64,000 nucleotides of DNA from Nautilia profundicola AmH (GTDB taxonomy: Bacteria > Campylobacterota > Campylobacteria > Campylobacterales > Nautiliaceae), in the NCBI RefSeq assembly GCF_000021725.1, contig NC_012115.1, forward strand, positions 1,131,408 through 1,195,407, given 5' to 3'. The notes below the pieces were generated by a model. That model was not told the origin of the DNA, ran no database searches, and saw nothing but the letters and a program-made list of their open reading frames with translations. Shown piece after piece: positions 34,713 through 43,697 of the stretch. The position numbers were made by a program, and so were the translations under genes. Position 1 is the stretch's first letter; the number at the start of each line of letters is the position of its first letter.

Positions 34713-36026
34713 TTATAATATGTATTTAGTAATTTCTTCGCTTTCTACTATATCGTCAAGTTTACTTTTAACATAAGCTTCATCTATTACAAAATCTTTT
34801 CCTGCATACTCATCCGCTTCAAAATTAATATCTTCTAAAACTTTCTCTATTACAGTATGTAAACGTCTTGCTCCGATGTCTTCTGTTTTTTCATTAGCTA
34901 AAAATGCATATCTCGCAATTTCTCTTAAAGCCTCTTCAGTAAAAATCAAATTAACTTGTTCTACTTCTAATAATTTCTGATACTGTTTAATTAAAGAGTG
35001 TTTAGGTCTTGTTAAGATTTGATATAAAGCTTCTTCATCAAGGCTTTGCAGCTCAACCCTCAAAGGAAACCTTCCCTGAAGTTCAGGAATTAAATCACTT
35101 GGCTTACTTACATGAAAGGCACCTGCCGCAATAAATAAAATATGATCCGTATTGACATATCCGTATTTTGTATTTACAGTTGATCCTTCCACAATCGGAA
35201 GAAGGTCTCTTTGTACACCTTCTTTTGATGGATCCTGTCTTTGATTTCCAGTTGCGGCGATTTTATCTATTTCATCAATAAAAATAATTCCGTTTTCAGC
35301 TCTTTTAAGAGCTTCTTTTTTCAAATCTTCTTTACTGATAACCTTTTCTGCGGCTTCTTTTCTTAAAAGCTCTTTAGCTTCTTTTACTGTTACTTCTTTT
35401 TTTTCTTTGTTCTTATTAAAAATACCTATTATTTTTACAATGCTTTCTTGAGCTTTTATCATTTCAGGAGGAAGATTGTCATCTCCTTCAGGAAGTTCTT
35501 CGATTTCGATTGTTATTTTTAAATGGTCTACTTCACCTTTTTTAACACGCTCTTTCATTTTTTCAAAAGAATGCTGATATTCTATCTGTTTTTGTTCAGG
35601 AGCGTTTTTCGGAAGAGGAGGCAGAAGTTTTTTTGTAATTTCTTCTATTACATTTTCTTCTATCTGTTCTTTGGAATTTTCTTCCATTTCGGCTCTGACT
35701 AAATTCATAGAGTTATTAACAAGATCTCTAATCATAGATTCAACGTCACGCCCAACAAACCCTACTTCAGTATATTTACTTGCTTCTACTTTTACAAAAG
35801 GTAGTTTCATCATTTTGGCCATACGTCTCGCTATTTCAGTTTTCCCGACTCCGGTCGGCCCTATCATTAAAATATTTTTAGGCATAATGTCATCTTGCCA
35901 TTCTTTTGGAAGTTGCATTCTTCTGTGTCTGTTTCTAAGTGCAATAGCTATTGTTTTTTTGGCATCTTTCTGACCAACAATATATTCATCCAAATACGCA
36001 ACTATCTGCTTAGGAGTCATACTCAT
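34713..36026 (-). CDS. hslU: ATP-dependent protease ATPase subunit HslU (ClpY)
   Basis: The 437-residue AAA+ unfoldase starts MSMTPKQIVAYLDEYIVGQ, with Walker A GPTGVGKTEIARR (about residues 52-64), Walker B IIFIDEIDKIA (about 247-257) and sensor 2 GARRLHTVIE near the C-terminus, which ends KYIL, the tail that docks into HslV. The charged I-domain lies between. It unfolds substrates and feeds them to the HslV peptidase encoded one base upstream. Confidence 0.97.
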   Translation of the reverse strand: MSMTPKQIVAYLDEYIVGQKDAKKTIAIALRNRHRRMQLPKEWQDDIMPKNILMIGPTGVGKTEIARRMAKMMKLPFVKVEASKYTEVGFVGRDVESMIRDLVNNSMNLVRAEMEENSKEQIEENVIEEITKKLLPPLPKNAPEQKQIEYQHSFEKMKERVKKGEVDHLKITIEIEELPEGDDNLPPEMIKAQESIVKIIGIFNKNKEKKEVTVKEAKELLRKEAAEKVISKEDLKKEALKRAENGIIFIDEIDKIAATGNQRQDPSKEGVQRDLLPIVEGSTVNTKYGYVNTDHILFIAAGAFHVSKPSDLIPELQGRFPLRVELQSLDEEALYQILTRPKHSLIKQYQKLLEVEQVNLIFTEEALREIARYAFLANEKTEDIGARRLHTVIEKVLEDINFEADEYAGKDFVIDEAYVKSKLDDIVESEEITKYIL

Positions 36027-36027
36027 T

Positions 36028-36576
36028 CTATTCCTTTTCCAATTTTAAAATTTTAATATTATGATTTGTATATATGCATAAATCTGCAGCAATGTGAAGT
36101 GACTCTTTTACAAGTTCTTCTGGAGATAAATTAGAATGTTTCACAAGAGCCCTTGCAGCAGAAATCGCATAATTCCCACCACTCCCTATTGCCGCAAGTT
36201 CTCCGTCCTCCGGTTCAACCACGTCTCCGTTACCACTTAATATAAATATGTGTTTTTGATTAAGTACAATCATCATGGCTTCAAGACGTCTAAGATATTT
36301 ATCCTGTCTCCAAGCTTTACCAAAATCAATTACGGATTTGACCAAATCTCCTTTTCTATTTTCAAGATTTTTTTCGAACATATCAAAAAGTATAAACGCA
36401 TCAGCAGTACTTCCTGCAAAACCGGCTAATACTTTACCGTTATATAATGTTCTAATCTTGGTTGCGTTACCTTTTAATACAGTATGTCCAAATGTTACTT
36501 GTCCGTCACCGCCAATAACTGCAACACCGTCTTTTTTATATCCAAGTATGGTAGTGGCTTCCATATTAATCTGCAT
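36028..36576 (-). CDS. hslV: ATP-dependent protease peptidase subunit HslV (ClpQ)
   Basis: The 182-residue protein is the proteasome-like threonine protease. The expected catalytic threonine is the first T of [20 protein letters not shown], exposed after removal of the short leader [21 protein letters not shown] is also typical. The start ATG shares one base with the rplI stop (TAATG) and has a GAAGGTG ribosome site; an internal ATG (MEATT) is an alternative start, which would not alter the mature enzyme. HslU follows after one base. Confidence 0.96.
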   Translation of the reverse strand: MQINMEATTILGYKKDGVAVIGGDGQVTFGHTVLKGNATKIRTLYNGKVLAGFAGSTADAFILFDMFEKNLENRKGDLVKSVIDFGKAWRQDKYLRRLEAMMIVLNQKHIFILSGNGDVVEPEDGELAAIGSGGNYAISAARALVKHSNLSPEELVKESLHIAADLCIYTNHNIKILKLEKE

Positions 36577-37016
36577 TATTCACCTTCAACAACAATTTTT
36601 AATTTGGCATGTATTCCGTGACCTAATTTAACGTCTACAGTATACTCTCCTACTGTTTTAATCTGTTTCATATCAATATGTTTTTTATCAATTTCTATAC
36701 CATGTTCTTTTAAATGCTCTGCAACTTCTTTATTGGTAATAGCTCCGTATAGCTGCCCGTTTGCTCCGAGTTTGTGCTTGATGTGTAGTGTTACGCTTTC
36801 AATTTTTTCTTTTAGTTCATTAAGTTCGGCAAGCTCTTTTTTTAGCTCTTCTTCTTTTCTTTTTTGTTCTTCTTGCCATTCTTTTATTACGTCATCTGTC
36901 GCTAATTTTGCAAAACCTTTAGGAATAAGAAAATTTCTTGCATATCCGTCTTTTGCATTTTTTATCTCACCAGCTTTTCCTAAACCTTTTACATCTTTTA
37001 TTAATAAAACCTTCAT
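36576..37016 (-). CDS. rplI: Ribosomal protein L9
   Basis: From the chosen ATG the protein has 146 residues and begins [20 protein letters not shown], the standard L9 N-terminal domain with [15 protein letters not shown]; a long charged connecting helix (about 40-75) and the C-terminal domain follow. It binds 23S rRNA at the base of the L1 stalk. The open frame runs eight codons further upstream, but the start at 37016 has an AAGGGAT ribosome site and the conserved N-terminus. It heads the long minus-strand run and is divergent from the PAS gene at 37103. Confidence 0.96.
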   Translation of the reverse strand: MKVLLIKDVKGLGKAGEIKNAKDGYARNFLIPKGFAKLATDDVIKEWQEEQKRKEEELKKELAELNELKEKIESVTLHIKHKLGANGQLYGAITNKEVAEHLKEHGIEIDKKHIDMKQIKTVGEYTVDVKLGHGIHAKLKIVVEGE

Positions 37017-37102
37017 AAAAATCCCTTTTTTTATTTGCATTTTACTAAATTTTAGTTAAAATAGCAAAATATCACTTTCTTAACACAGACAAAAGGTGGA
37101 TA

Positions 37103-37528
37103 ATGAGACCTAATCCAATCGATGAAGAAGTAACCTTCGAAGATGCAGGTGTTGCTAACAGATCAATTATAAGCAAAACAGATTTAAAAGGTATTATTAC
37201 ATTTGTGAATAAACCTTTTTGTACACTATCAGGATACTCCAAAGAAGAACTTATAGGAAAACCTCACAATATAATAAGACATCCGGACATGCCAAAATCT
37301 ATTTTTAAACAAATGTGGAACACAATAGAAAAAGGTGAAACGTTCAGAGGATTTATAAAAAATTTAAGAAAGGACGGTAAATACTACTGGGTAGAAGCAT
37401 TTATTGAACCAATTTATGATGAAAACGGTGTAAAAATCGGTTACAGTTCCATAAGAAAACCAGTTTCCGATTCTGACAAAGAAAAATACGAAAAACTTTA
37501 CAAAGAATTGAAAGAAAAGGAAGAATGA
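37103..37528 (+). CDS. Single PAS-domain sensor protein (CetB/Aer-like)
   Basis: The 141-residue protein is one PAS domain of the Aer/CetB type: TDLKGIITFVNKPFCTLSGY (about residues 25-44), GKPHNIIRHPDMPK and the WVEAFIEPIYDENG segment, with a helical C-terminal tail. Such domains bind FAD or another cofactor and read redox state. In Campylobacter, CetB works with a membrane-bound chemoreceptor (CetA); no CetA gene is visible here, and instead the gene starts an operon with an HPt protein and a hybrid kinase, overlapping the next start by four bases. It may feed that phosphorelay. Confidence 0.85.
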   Translation: MRPNPIDEEVTFEDAGVANRSIISKTDLKGIITFVNKPFCTLSGYSKEELIGKPHNIIRHPDMPKSIFKQMWNTIEKGETFRGFIKNLRKDGKYYWVEAFIEPIYDENGVKIGYSSIRKPVSDSDKEKYEKLYKELKEKEE

Positions 37529-38736
37529 TGCTAATTATTGTAAAAGATAATCAAATTACAGGTATTGAAAAAAAACTTCTAAACACTCTGAACATAGACT
37601 TATCTTCGGTGTCGGAATTTATAAACACTTTAAATTTACAGCTTTCCTCAATAAACAATACACCAATTACAATTAACGATAAAAATTTTAATGTAAATGA
37701 AATAGAATTGTTATCTACCGAAAACATAAAAATATTTGATTTAACTTTAAGTGAAGAAACGGCTCATCCTTCAGAAGAGTCCCTTCAGCCTCATGATTTT
37801 GGTGAAGCTCCTCTTATTAAAGAACATGAAGAAGCTATAAGTAAAGAACCTGAATTTGCCCCTAAAGAAGAAGTGAGTTTAGCCGAACCGGAAATTAATT
37901 TAATAAGTGAAGAAAAAAGTGAAGACTTTTTAGTAATACCTCAGAGTGAAGAAGAAGAACCGACACTTGATATTGGCATTATTCAAGAAGAAGAACCACA
38001 AATTGAAGAAGTCGAAAAAGAAGAAAAAGAACCGGAAGAAAAATTAATTGCAGTTGAAGAAGAACATATTGAGTTTGAAGAACCTACAGAATCGGAACTC
38101 AATGAAATAGAACTTCCTGAAGCCGGGGTTATAGAAATATCATTTGAGGATGATTTAGAAGAAATAAGAAAAATTTTAAGTATGAATAAAGAAGAGTTCA
38201 ACAAGGCGACTATTGAAGAGCTTAAAAAAGCTTCGGAAGAATTAGGAATTGATTATAAAGAATTGGTAGAATGGCATGATCAACTAATCGATCAATTTAA
38301 AGACGAAAAATCAGCAATTTATAAATACATAAATAAAAAAGACTATAACAAACTGCATGAAAGTTATCATAAACTAAAAGGTGCGGCATTAAATCTAAGA
38401 CTATCAAAAATAGCTCTTGTACTTAAAAAATTAGATGAATTATCAAAAAGTAAAGAAGATATTGAAAAAATTAAAAAAATAACAGACGATTTCTACAAAT
38501 TAATAGAAAACGAAGCTATCAATTTAGCTGAAGAAACAAAAAAAGAAGAAGAAAAAGAACAGACTGCAGCTAAACCTGATAAATATATTGAAGACATTAT
38601 TTTAAAAACTATCCAAACTTATCTAAGTACACAAAACGAAGCACAGTTCCAAAAAGATAAAAAATATATTGAAAAACTATTAAATACAAAAATCAATTCA
38701 ATTGAAGACTTACAACAAATTATAAAAGGAATGTAA
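37525..38736 (+). CDS. HPt-domain phosphotransfer protein with long acidic linker
   Basis: The 403-residue protein has an N-terminal region of unknown fold (1-75), an extremely glutamate-rich stretch (about 75-205) and a histidine phosphotransfer domain around residues 245-345 with the motif YHKLKGAALNLRL; the phosphorylatable histidine is H282. The C-terminal 70 residues are helical. HPt proteins relay phosphate between receiver domains, here presumably between the hybrid kinase at 39.1 kb and the response regulator at 42.2 kb. The acidic linker is unusually long and may act as a flexible tether. Confidence 0.8.
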   Translation: MMLIIVKDNQITGIEKKLLNTLNIDLSSVSEFINTLNLQLSSINNTPITINDKNFNVNEIELLSTENIKIFDLTLSEETAHPSEESLQPHDFGEAPLIKEHEEAISKEPEFAPKEEVSLAEPEINLISEEKSEDFLVIPQSEEEEPTLDIGIIQEEEPQIEEVEKEEKEPEEKLIAVEEEHIEFEEPTESELNEIELPEAGVIEISFEDDLEEIRKILSMNKEEFNKATIEELKKASEELGIDYKELVEWHDQLIDQFKDEKSAIYKYINKKDYNKLHESYHKLKGAALNLRLSKIALVLKKLDELSKSKEDIEKIKKITDDFYKLIENEAINLAEETKKEEEKEQTAAKPDKYIEDIILKTIQTYLSTQNEAQFQKDKKYIEKLLNTKINSIEDLQQIIKGM

Positions 38737-39116
38737 TGAAAAAACTATTTTTCATTTTCTTTATTATAACAGCGGTATTTGCTCAAAATTTATATTTTGA
38801 CGCATATAAAAATATTCAAAAAGCAAAAAGAATAATCAAAACAGATCCACAAAAAGCGGATAGGTATTTCATCGAGGCTTACAGTTACTTAAAACAACTT
38901 GTAAACACTTCGATAGACAATAACAAACCCTCGGCTAATGCGTTTAATTTACTTGGAAATATGTATTTAAAGGGTTGGGGTGTTGAAAAAAATGAAAGAA
39001 AAGCAATTGAACTTTTATGCGGTGCAGCACAGTTGGGTAATAAAAAAGCCAAAAGAACACTTGCTAAACTGAACGTAAAATGCGATAAAATTAATTTTAA
39101 GGAGCTTAAACAATGA
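38736..39116 (+). CDS. Small exported Sel1-repeat-like protein
   Basis: The 126-residue protein has a signal peptide ([17 protein letters not shown]) and ends in a single Sel1-like helical repeat ([20 protein letters not shown], then [20 protein letters not shown], about residues 68-107). Sel1 proteins are usually interaction modules. Its start shares one base with the HPt gene stop and its stop overlaps the kinase start by four bases, so it should be made together with them, possibly as a periplasmic partner of the kinase's sensor domain. Confidence 0.72.
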   Translation: MKKLFFIFFIITAVFAQNLYFDAYKNIQKAKRIIKTDPQKADRYFIEAYSYLKQLVNTSIDNNKPSANAFNLLGNMYLKGWGVEKNERKAIELLCGAAQLGNKKAKRTLAKLNVKCDKINFKELKQ

Positions 39117-42100
39117 AAATGTCGTTAACCAAACTATTGGCAATAGCCATATGGATTCCATCTTTAGTTCTAATCACATTTAGTGGATATTTTTTATACA
39201 ACAGTTATCAAAAATACGTAACCACTCAAAAAAGTTTAAAATATCTTGAACTTGCAAAAAGAATTGAAAGTATGCTTGTTTATCTTGGACAAGAGAGGGG
39301 TACAAGCTCGATTTACTCGGTATCAAAAGGAGAGTTTCCAAACTCAAAACAGTTACTTATGAGTAAAAGAGTTTTGATGAACAATGCCATTAGATACTTT
39401 AAAACATTTATTAAAGAAAACCCTGAATTTTATAATGAAACAAAAAATATTATTTCTTTAATCAATAAGCTTCCTGAAGTAAGAAGAAACATTGATACAT
39501 TCAAAGATAACTACATAAAAAATGAATTCTTTACTTATTATACAAAGCTTTCAACGGAGTTAATGAATACCGAAGCTAAAATCCTTAAAAGATTCCCGGT
39601 AGAATTAAAACCGTTTTATATTTTGAAATTCCAGTTTGAAAGGATGGTTGACTACACTGGTATTATTAGGGGGTTCGGTTCATATTATATTACTGCGGAT
39701 GAACCAATTAGTGAAAACGAATATAAAAACATTCTTTTAAAATATTATCATGACTCAAACATCTTATTAACGGAAGTTTTAAAACACAAAGTTGCAAGCA
39801 GTGTATATAAAAGTGACGCTTTCAAGAAAACAGAAAAACAGATAAAAGAAATTATTTATTATTTACAACAAGCAAACCAAGAGTATTATATTACAGGTGA
39901 ATTCAACGGTTATCCGATAGACGCATTGGATTACTTTAATATCTTTACAAAAAGAATCGCATTTTTCAAAAGAACAGTTGACCACCTTGACTCTGACATT
40001 ACTAAAAAACTAAATGAAATCGTTGCTCAGGCAATTAAAACAAGAAATATCAACATAGTTATCTTTATTATCGGTATTTTGATGTTAATCATCGGTTTCT
40101 ATTTACATAGAGCAATTCTTAGACATATTAAATCACTTTCAAACCTTCTTACATCTCTTACGCCTATTACAGGTAAAGAAGTTCAAATCGACATTACAAC
40201 GCCTCAAGGTATGGACGAAGCACTTAAAATCGTGGATGAAGCAATTAAAGTTACACAAGAATCCGTCAGAAAGGCTGAAGAGGCTACAAAAGCAAAATCA
40301 TTATTCCTTGCAAACATGTCACATGAGATCAGAACTCCTCTTAACGGTATTTTAGGATTCTTGGAGTTATTAAACACAACTGATTTAACAGAAGAACAGT
40401 TAGATTACGTAAATACTATCGCACAAAGTGCAAAAAACCTTTTACAAATCGTTAATAACATCTTAGACGTTTCCAAAATCGAAAGTAACAAAGTTTCACT
40501 TGAGCTTATCGACTTTAAAGCTGTTGATGAATTCGAAAACACAATTGAACTTTTCGGTACGCCTGCTGCACAAAAAAATATCGAACTTACAACGCAAATA
40601 TCACCAAACATTCCTTCAATCATTAAAGGTGATATTTTAAAAATCAAAGAAATACTTACAAACCTTTTAAGTAACGCTATTAAGTTTACACCGAACAACG
40701 GTCATATTCATGTAAAAATACAACTTGAAAAAATTATAGACAATAAAGCTAAAATATATTTTGAGGTAAGAGACAGCGGTATAGGAATGAGTGAAGAACA
40801 AAAAGAAAAAATATTTGAAGCCTTTTCTCAGGCTGATGAATCAGTTACAAGAAAATACGGTGGTACAGGTCTTGGACTTACAATCGTTAAATCGTATATT
40901 GAAATGATGGGTGGGAAAATATATCTTGAGAGTGAATTAAATAAAGGAACTAAATTCTATTTTAACTTAATGTTTGATATTGTCGATCCTAAACCTAAAT
41001 ACGCTAAAGACATATTTGCAAATAAAGAAATCGCTGTTTTAAATACAATTACTGAAACATTAAGAAAAGAAACCACTTTAGAATATTTGAACTATTTTGG
41101 AACTGAAAAAGTAGGCTTTAATACAGCTGAAGAATTAACAACATTAAAAAGCAGAGAAAAATTCGATGGTGTAATGATTTTCTATGAAGAAAGCGATAAA
41201 AAAATAATTGAAGAGATCAGTAAAATTAATATTCCTAAGATATTTGTTGCTTCATATTCTAAAAAAGAAGAAATAAACAAATTGGATTATGATGCTGTAA
41301 TATTCGATCCTAATATTCCTTCTAAAGTATTTAAAGCATTAGAATCTCTAAACGAATACAAAGTTGAAACAACTGCTAAAGCAGAAGAAAAACCTCAACA
41401 TAAAGACATTTATTCACTTAAAGCTTTAATTGCGGAAGACAATCCGATTAATCAGAAACTACTTCAAACAACACTTAAATCACTTGGTATAGAAAGTGAT
41501 TTGGCAAACAACGGTCTTGAAGCATTTAATAAATACACAATAAACCCGGATAAATACGATGTAATATTTATGGACGTTCAAATGCCAGTTATGGACGGTT
41601 TGGAGGCCACACAGGAAATTTTAGAATTTGAGCAAGAAGAAGAAATACCTCACACTCCTATCATTGCCGTAACCGCAAACGTTTTAAAAGGAGACAGAGA
41701 AAGATTTTTAGGCTCAGGTATGGATGAGTACATTTCAAAACCAATCGAAAAAGACGCCTTGTTAAAAATTCTTGAAAGAGTTGCTCACGGTGATTTCAGC
41801 AAACATTATGAAACACATGCCGAAGAACACACCCACAAAGAAAGTTCTCCTCAAACAGTTACTGAAAACAATGTAAAACCGGAAATGGAAGAGGCAAAAG
41901 AACAATCTATTATTTTAGCAACGACAAGCCCGTTCTTATCAAGCTACATTAGTCATATAATAAATGATATAATTATTGTTGAAAATTTAGAAGAGTTGAC
42001 AAAAGCACTAAGCAAACACAGACATTCTATTATTATGATTGATGAAAACTTTAGTGAAAGAGACGACGTAAGATTCTTAATCAAATCACTTAAAAAATTA

Positions 42101-42205
42101 GAACCTAAAAAAATTATCGTATTAGGTGATGAAGTAATAGAAGAAGCAGATGTCACAATTACTGACTTAAAACCTGAAACAATACAAAACGTAATTAAAG
42201 GATAA
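39113..42205 (+). CDS. Hybrid histidine kinase with NIT-like (nitrate/nitrite) sensor domain
   Basis: The 1030-residue membrane kinase has a helix at about 10-30, a large periplasmic region (35-305) whose start [19 protein letters not shown] and later [20 protein letters not shown] resemble the nitrate/nitrite-sensing NIT domain, a second helix (about 311-330), HisKA with [10 protein letters not shown] (phosphorylated H404), HATPase ([37 protein letters not shown]), a degenerate receiver-like stretch (about 630-750), an intact receiver ([15 protein letters not shown]821) and a further degenerate receiver-like C-terminus (about 925-1030). It is the core of the 37.1-42.6 kb phosphorelay. Ligand is inferred from the NIT-like pattern only. 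Confidence 0.88.
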   Translation: MKMSLTKLLAIAIWIPSLVLITFSGYFLYNSYQKYVTTQKSLKYLELAKRIESMLVYLGQERGTSSIYSVSKGEFPNSKQLLMSKRVLMNNAIRYFKTFIKENPEFYNETKNIISLINKLPEVRRNIDTFKDNYIKNEFFTYYTKLSTELMNTEAKILKRFPVELKPFYILKFQFERMVDYTGIIRGFGSYYITADEPISENEYKNILLKYYHDSNILLTEVLKHKVASSVYKSDAFKKTEKQIKEIIYYLQQANQEYYITGEFNGYPIDALDYFNIFTKRIAFFKRTVDHLDSDITKKLNEIVAQAIKTRNINIVIFIIGILMLIIGFYLHRAILRHIKSLSNLLTSLTPITGKEVQIDITTPQGMDEALKIVDEAIKVTQESVRKAEEATKAKSLFLANMSHEIRTPLNGILGFLELLNTTDLTEEQLDYVNTIAQSAKNLLQIVNNILDVSKIESNKVSLELIDFKAVDEFENTIELFGTPAAQKNIELTTQISPNIPSIIKGDILKIKEILTNLLSNAIKFTPNNGHIHVKIQLEKIIDNKAKIYFEVRDSGIGMSEEQKEKIFEAFSQADESVTRKYGGTGLGLTIVKSYIEMMGGKIYLESELNKGTKFYFNLMFDIVDPKPKYAKDIFANKEIAVLNTITETLRKETTLEYLNYFGTEKVGFNTAEELTTLKSREKFDGVMIFYEESDKKIIEEISKINIPKIFVASYSKKEEINKLDYDAVIFDPNIPSKVFKALESLNEYKVETTAKAEEKPQHKDIYSLKALIAEDNPINQKLLQTTLKSLGIESDLANNGLEAFNKYTINPDKYDVIFMDVQMPVMDGLEATQEILEFEQEEEIPHTPIIAVTANVLKGDRERFLGSGMDEYISKPIEKDALLKILERVAHGDFSKHYETHAEEHTHKESSPQTVTENNVKPEMEEAKEQSIILATTSPFLSSYISHIINDIIIVENLEELTKALSKHRHSIIMIDENFSERDDVRFLIKSLKKLEPKKIIVLGDEVIEEADVTITDLKPETIQNVIKG

Positions 42206-42210
42206 AAAAA

Positions 42211-42579
42211 ATGTCGAATAAAAAAGTACTTGTTGTAGATGATGATCCGATCAATAGAAAATTAATAGTGAAAATCCTTTCTAAAAAAGGATTTGAAGCT
42301 ATTGAAGCAGGCAACGGGGTAGAAGCGTTTACCGCTTTGGAAAATAATGATGTTGATTTAATTTTATTGGACATTGTTATGCCTGTTATGGACGGTATTG
42401 AATTTTTAAAAGAAATAAAAACAAAACCGGCTTATATTAATTTACCTATTGTAATTTTAACAACGGATGATAGTAAAAAAATGGAAGCCAAAGATCTCGG
42501 CGCAGATGATGTAATTATTAAGCCGGTTTCAGCAATTGAACTTTTAGAAACAATAGAAAGATTATTTAATAAACCTTAA
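42211..42579 (+). CDS. CheY-like single-domain response regulator
   Basis: The 122-residue protein is a bare receiver domain: VVDDDPINRK near the start (acid pair), LILLDIVMPVMDG with phospho-acceptor D54, ILTTDD and the conserved lysine in VIIKPVS. It has no output domain, so it should act by protein binding (for example on the flagellar motor, an enzyme or another kinase) or as a phosphate sink. It closes the PAS-HPt-Sel1-kinase operon, 5 bases after the kinase. Its end overlaps the convergent mqnE by 14 bases. Confidence 0.93.
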   Translation: MSNKKVLVVDDDPINRKLIVKILSKKGFEAIEAGNGVEAFTALENNDVDLILLDIVMPVMDGIEFLKEIKTKPAYINLPIVILTTDDSKKMEAKDLGADDVIIKPVSAIELLETIERLFNKP

Positions 42580-43630
42580 TCTCATTATATAAACTATCCC
42601 TTTCTACAGGGATAAACCCGCTATCTTTTATCAATTCCACTAAATCATTTAAATTCAAACCGTTTGAAGATGCCGCACCAGCAGCTGAGTTTATTGATTC
42701 TTTTTCAATAGTTCCATCAATATCATTCGCACCGTATTCTTGAGCAACAAGAGAAAGATTTAATGTGGTGGTCACCCAATATGCTTTTATATTCGGAATA
42801 TTTTGTAACAAAATTCTACTTATGGCGATTGTTTTTAAAATCTCCGTTCCGGTCAGAAACTTAGAAACATTCAAATAGTTATTTTTTCTTTGATATACAA
42901 GAGGGATAAAAGCATTAAACCCGCCTGTTTTATCCTGAAGTTTTTTTATTCTCATTATATGATCAATTCTGTGTATTCTGTCTTCTATATGACCAAAAAG
43001 CATTGTAACATTAGATTTTTTACCCATTGTATGCCAAATTTCATGAATTTTTAGCCAGTCATCACTACTTACTTTCCCTTTGCATATTTTGTTTCTTATT
43101 TGTTCATCAAAAATTTCAGCGCCACCCCCGGGCATCGAGTCAACACCTGAATTCGCCATATCTTCCAAAACTTCTTTATGAGATTTTCCGCTAAGCTCAC
43201 TGAAAAAATTAACTTCTGCAGCTGTAAACGCTTTTACATGAATATCAGGAAGTTCTTGTTTTATAGATTTTACAATATTCATATAATACTCATACCCTAC
43301 TTCAGGATTGTGAGCCGACACCACATGTACTTCTTTAGCTCCTTTTTCATAAGCATTTTTTGCTATCTGAACACATTCTTCCACACTCAACGTATATGGA
43401 TTCGGGTTTTTCCTATGTGCTGAAAAAGCGCAAAATTTACATACGTCTTTACATATATTACTCGGATTAATATGTCTGTTAATATTAAAATATGTTTTTT
43501 TTCCGAATTTATCCAATCTTATTTTTTGCGCAGCTTTTCCTAAAACAGATAAATCCAAATCATATAATTTATTTGCTTCATCTAAAGTAAACTCTATATT
43601 GTTTTCCAATTTTTGTATTAATTTATCCAT
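42566..43630 (-). CDS. mqnE: Aminofutalosine synthase (radical SAM, menaquinone synthesis)
   Basis: The 354-residue radical SAM enzyme has the cluster motif ICKDVCKFCAF (C-x3-C-x2-C, about residues 56-66) preceded by NRHINPSN. The blocks MPGGGAEIFDEQIRNKICKG and NVTMLFGHIEDRIHRIDHI are those of MqnE rather than MqnC. MqnE joins chorismate-derived 3-enolpyruvylbenzoate (the MqnA product) with SAM to give aminofutalosine, the second step of the futalosine route to menaquinone used by Campylobacterota. It is transcribed alone, divergent from glnD. Confidence 0.9.
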   Translation of the reverse strand: MDKLIQKLENNIEFTLDEANKLYDLDLSVLGKAAQKIRLDKFGKKTYFNINRHINPSNICKDVCKFCAFSAHRKNPNPYTLSVEECVQIAKNAYEKGAKEVHVVSAHNPEVGYEYYMNIVKSIKQELPDIHVKAFTAAEVNFFSELSGKSHKEVLEDMANSGVDSMPGGGAEIFDEQIRNKICKGKVSSDDWLKIHEIWHTMGKKSNVTMLFGHIEDRIHRIDHIMRIKKLQDKTGGFNAFIPLVYQRKNNYLNVSKFLTGTEILKTIAISRILLQNIPNIKAYWVTTTLNLSLVAQEYGANDIDGTIEKESINSAAGAASSNGLNLNDLVELIKDSGFIPVERDSLYNEIKVY

Positions 43631-43636
43631 TTTTTC

Positions 43637-43671
43637 CCTTCATTATGTCCATTACTCTTCACTACTTTTTT
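43637..43671. repeat. Heptanucleotide array between mqnE and glnD (five units)
   Basis: Plus-strand sevens: CCTTCAT, TATGTCC, ATTACTC, TTCACTA, CTTTTTT. The ATTACTC TTCACTA pair matches ATTACCC TTCACAA at 11846-11859. Units are diverged. Confidence 0.45.
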
Positions 43672-43697
43672 GTTAAAATATCATAAAAGGAGAGAAA

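Noticed and set aside
37103-37528. Energy-taxis protein CetB as a firm call
   Set aside because: The PAS type fits, but no CetA-like chemoreceptor is adjacent and the operon encodes a phosphorelay instead.
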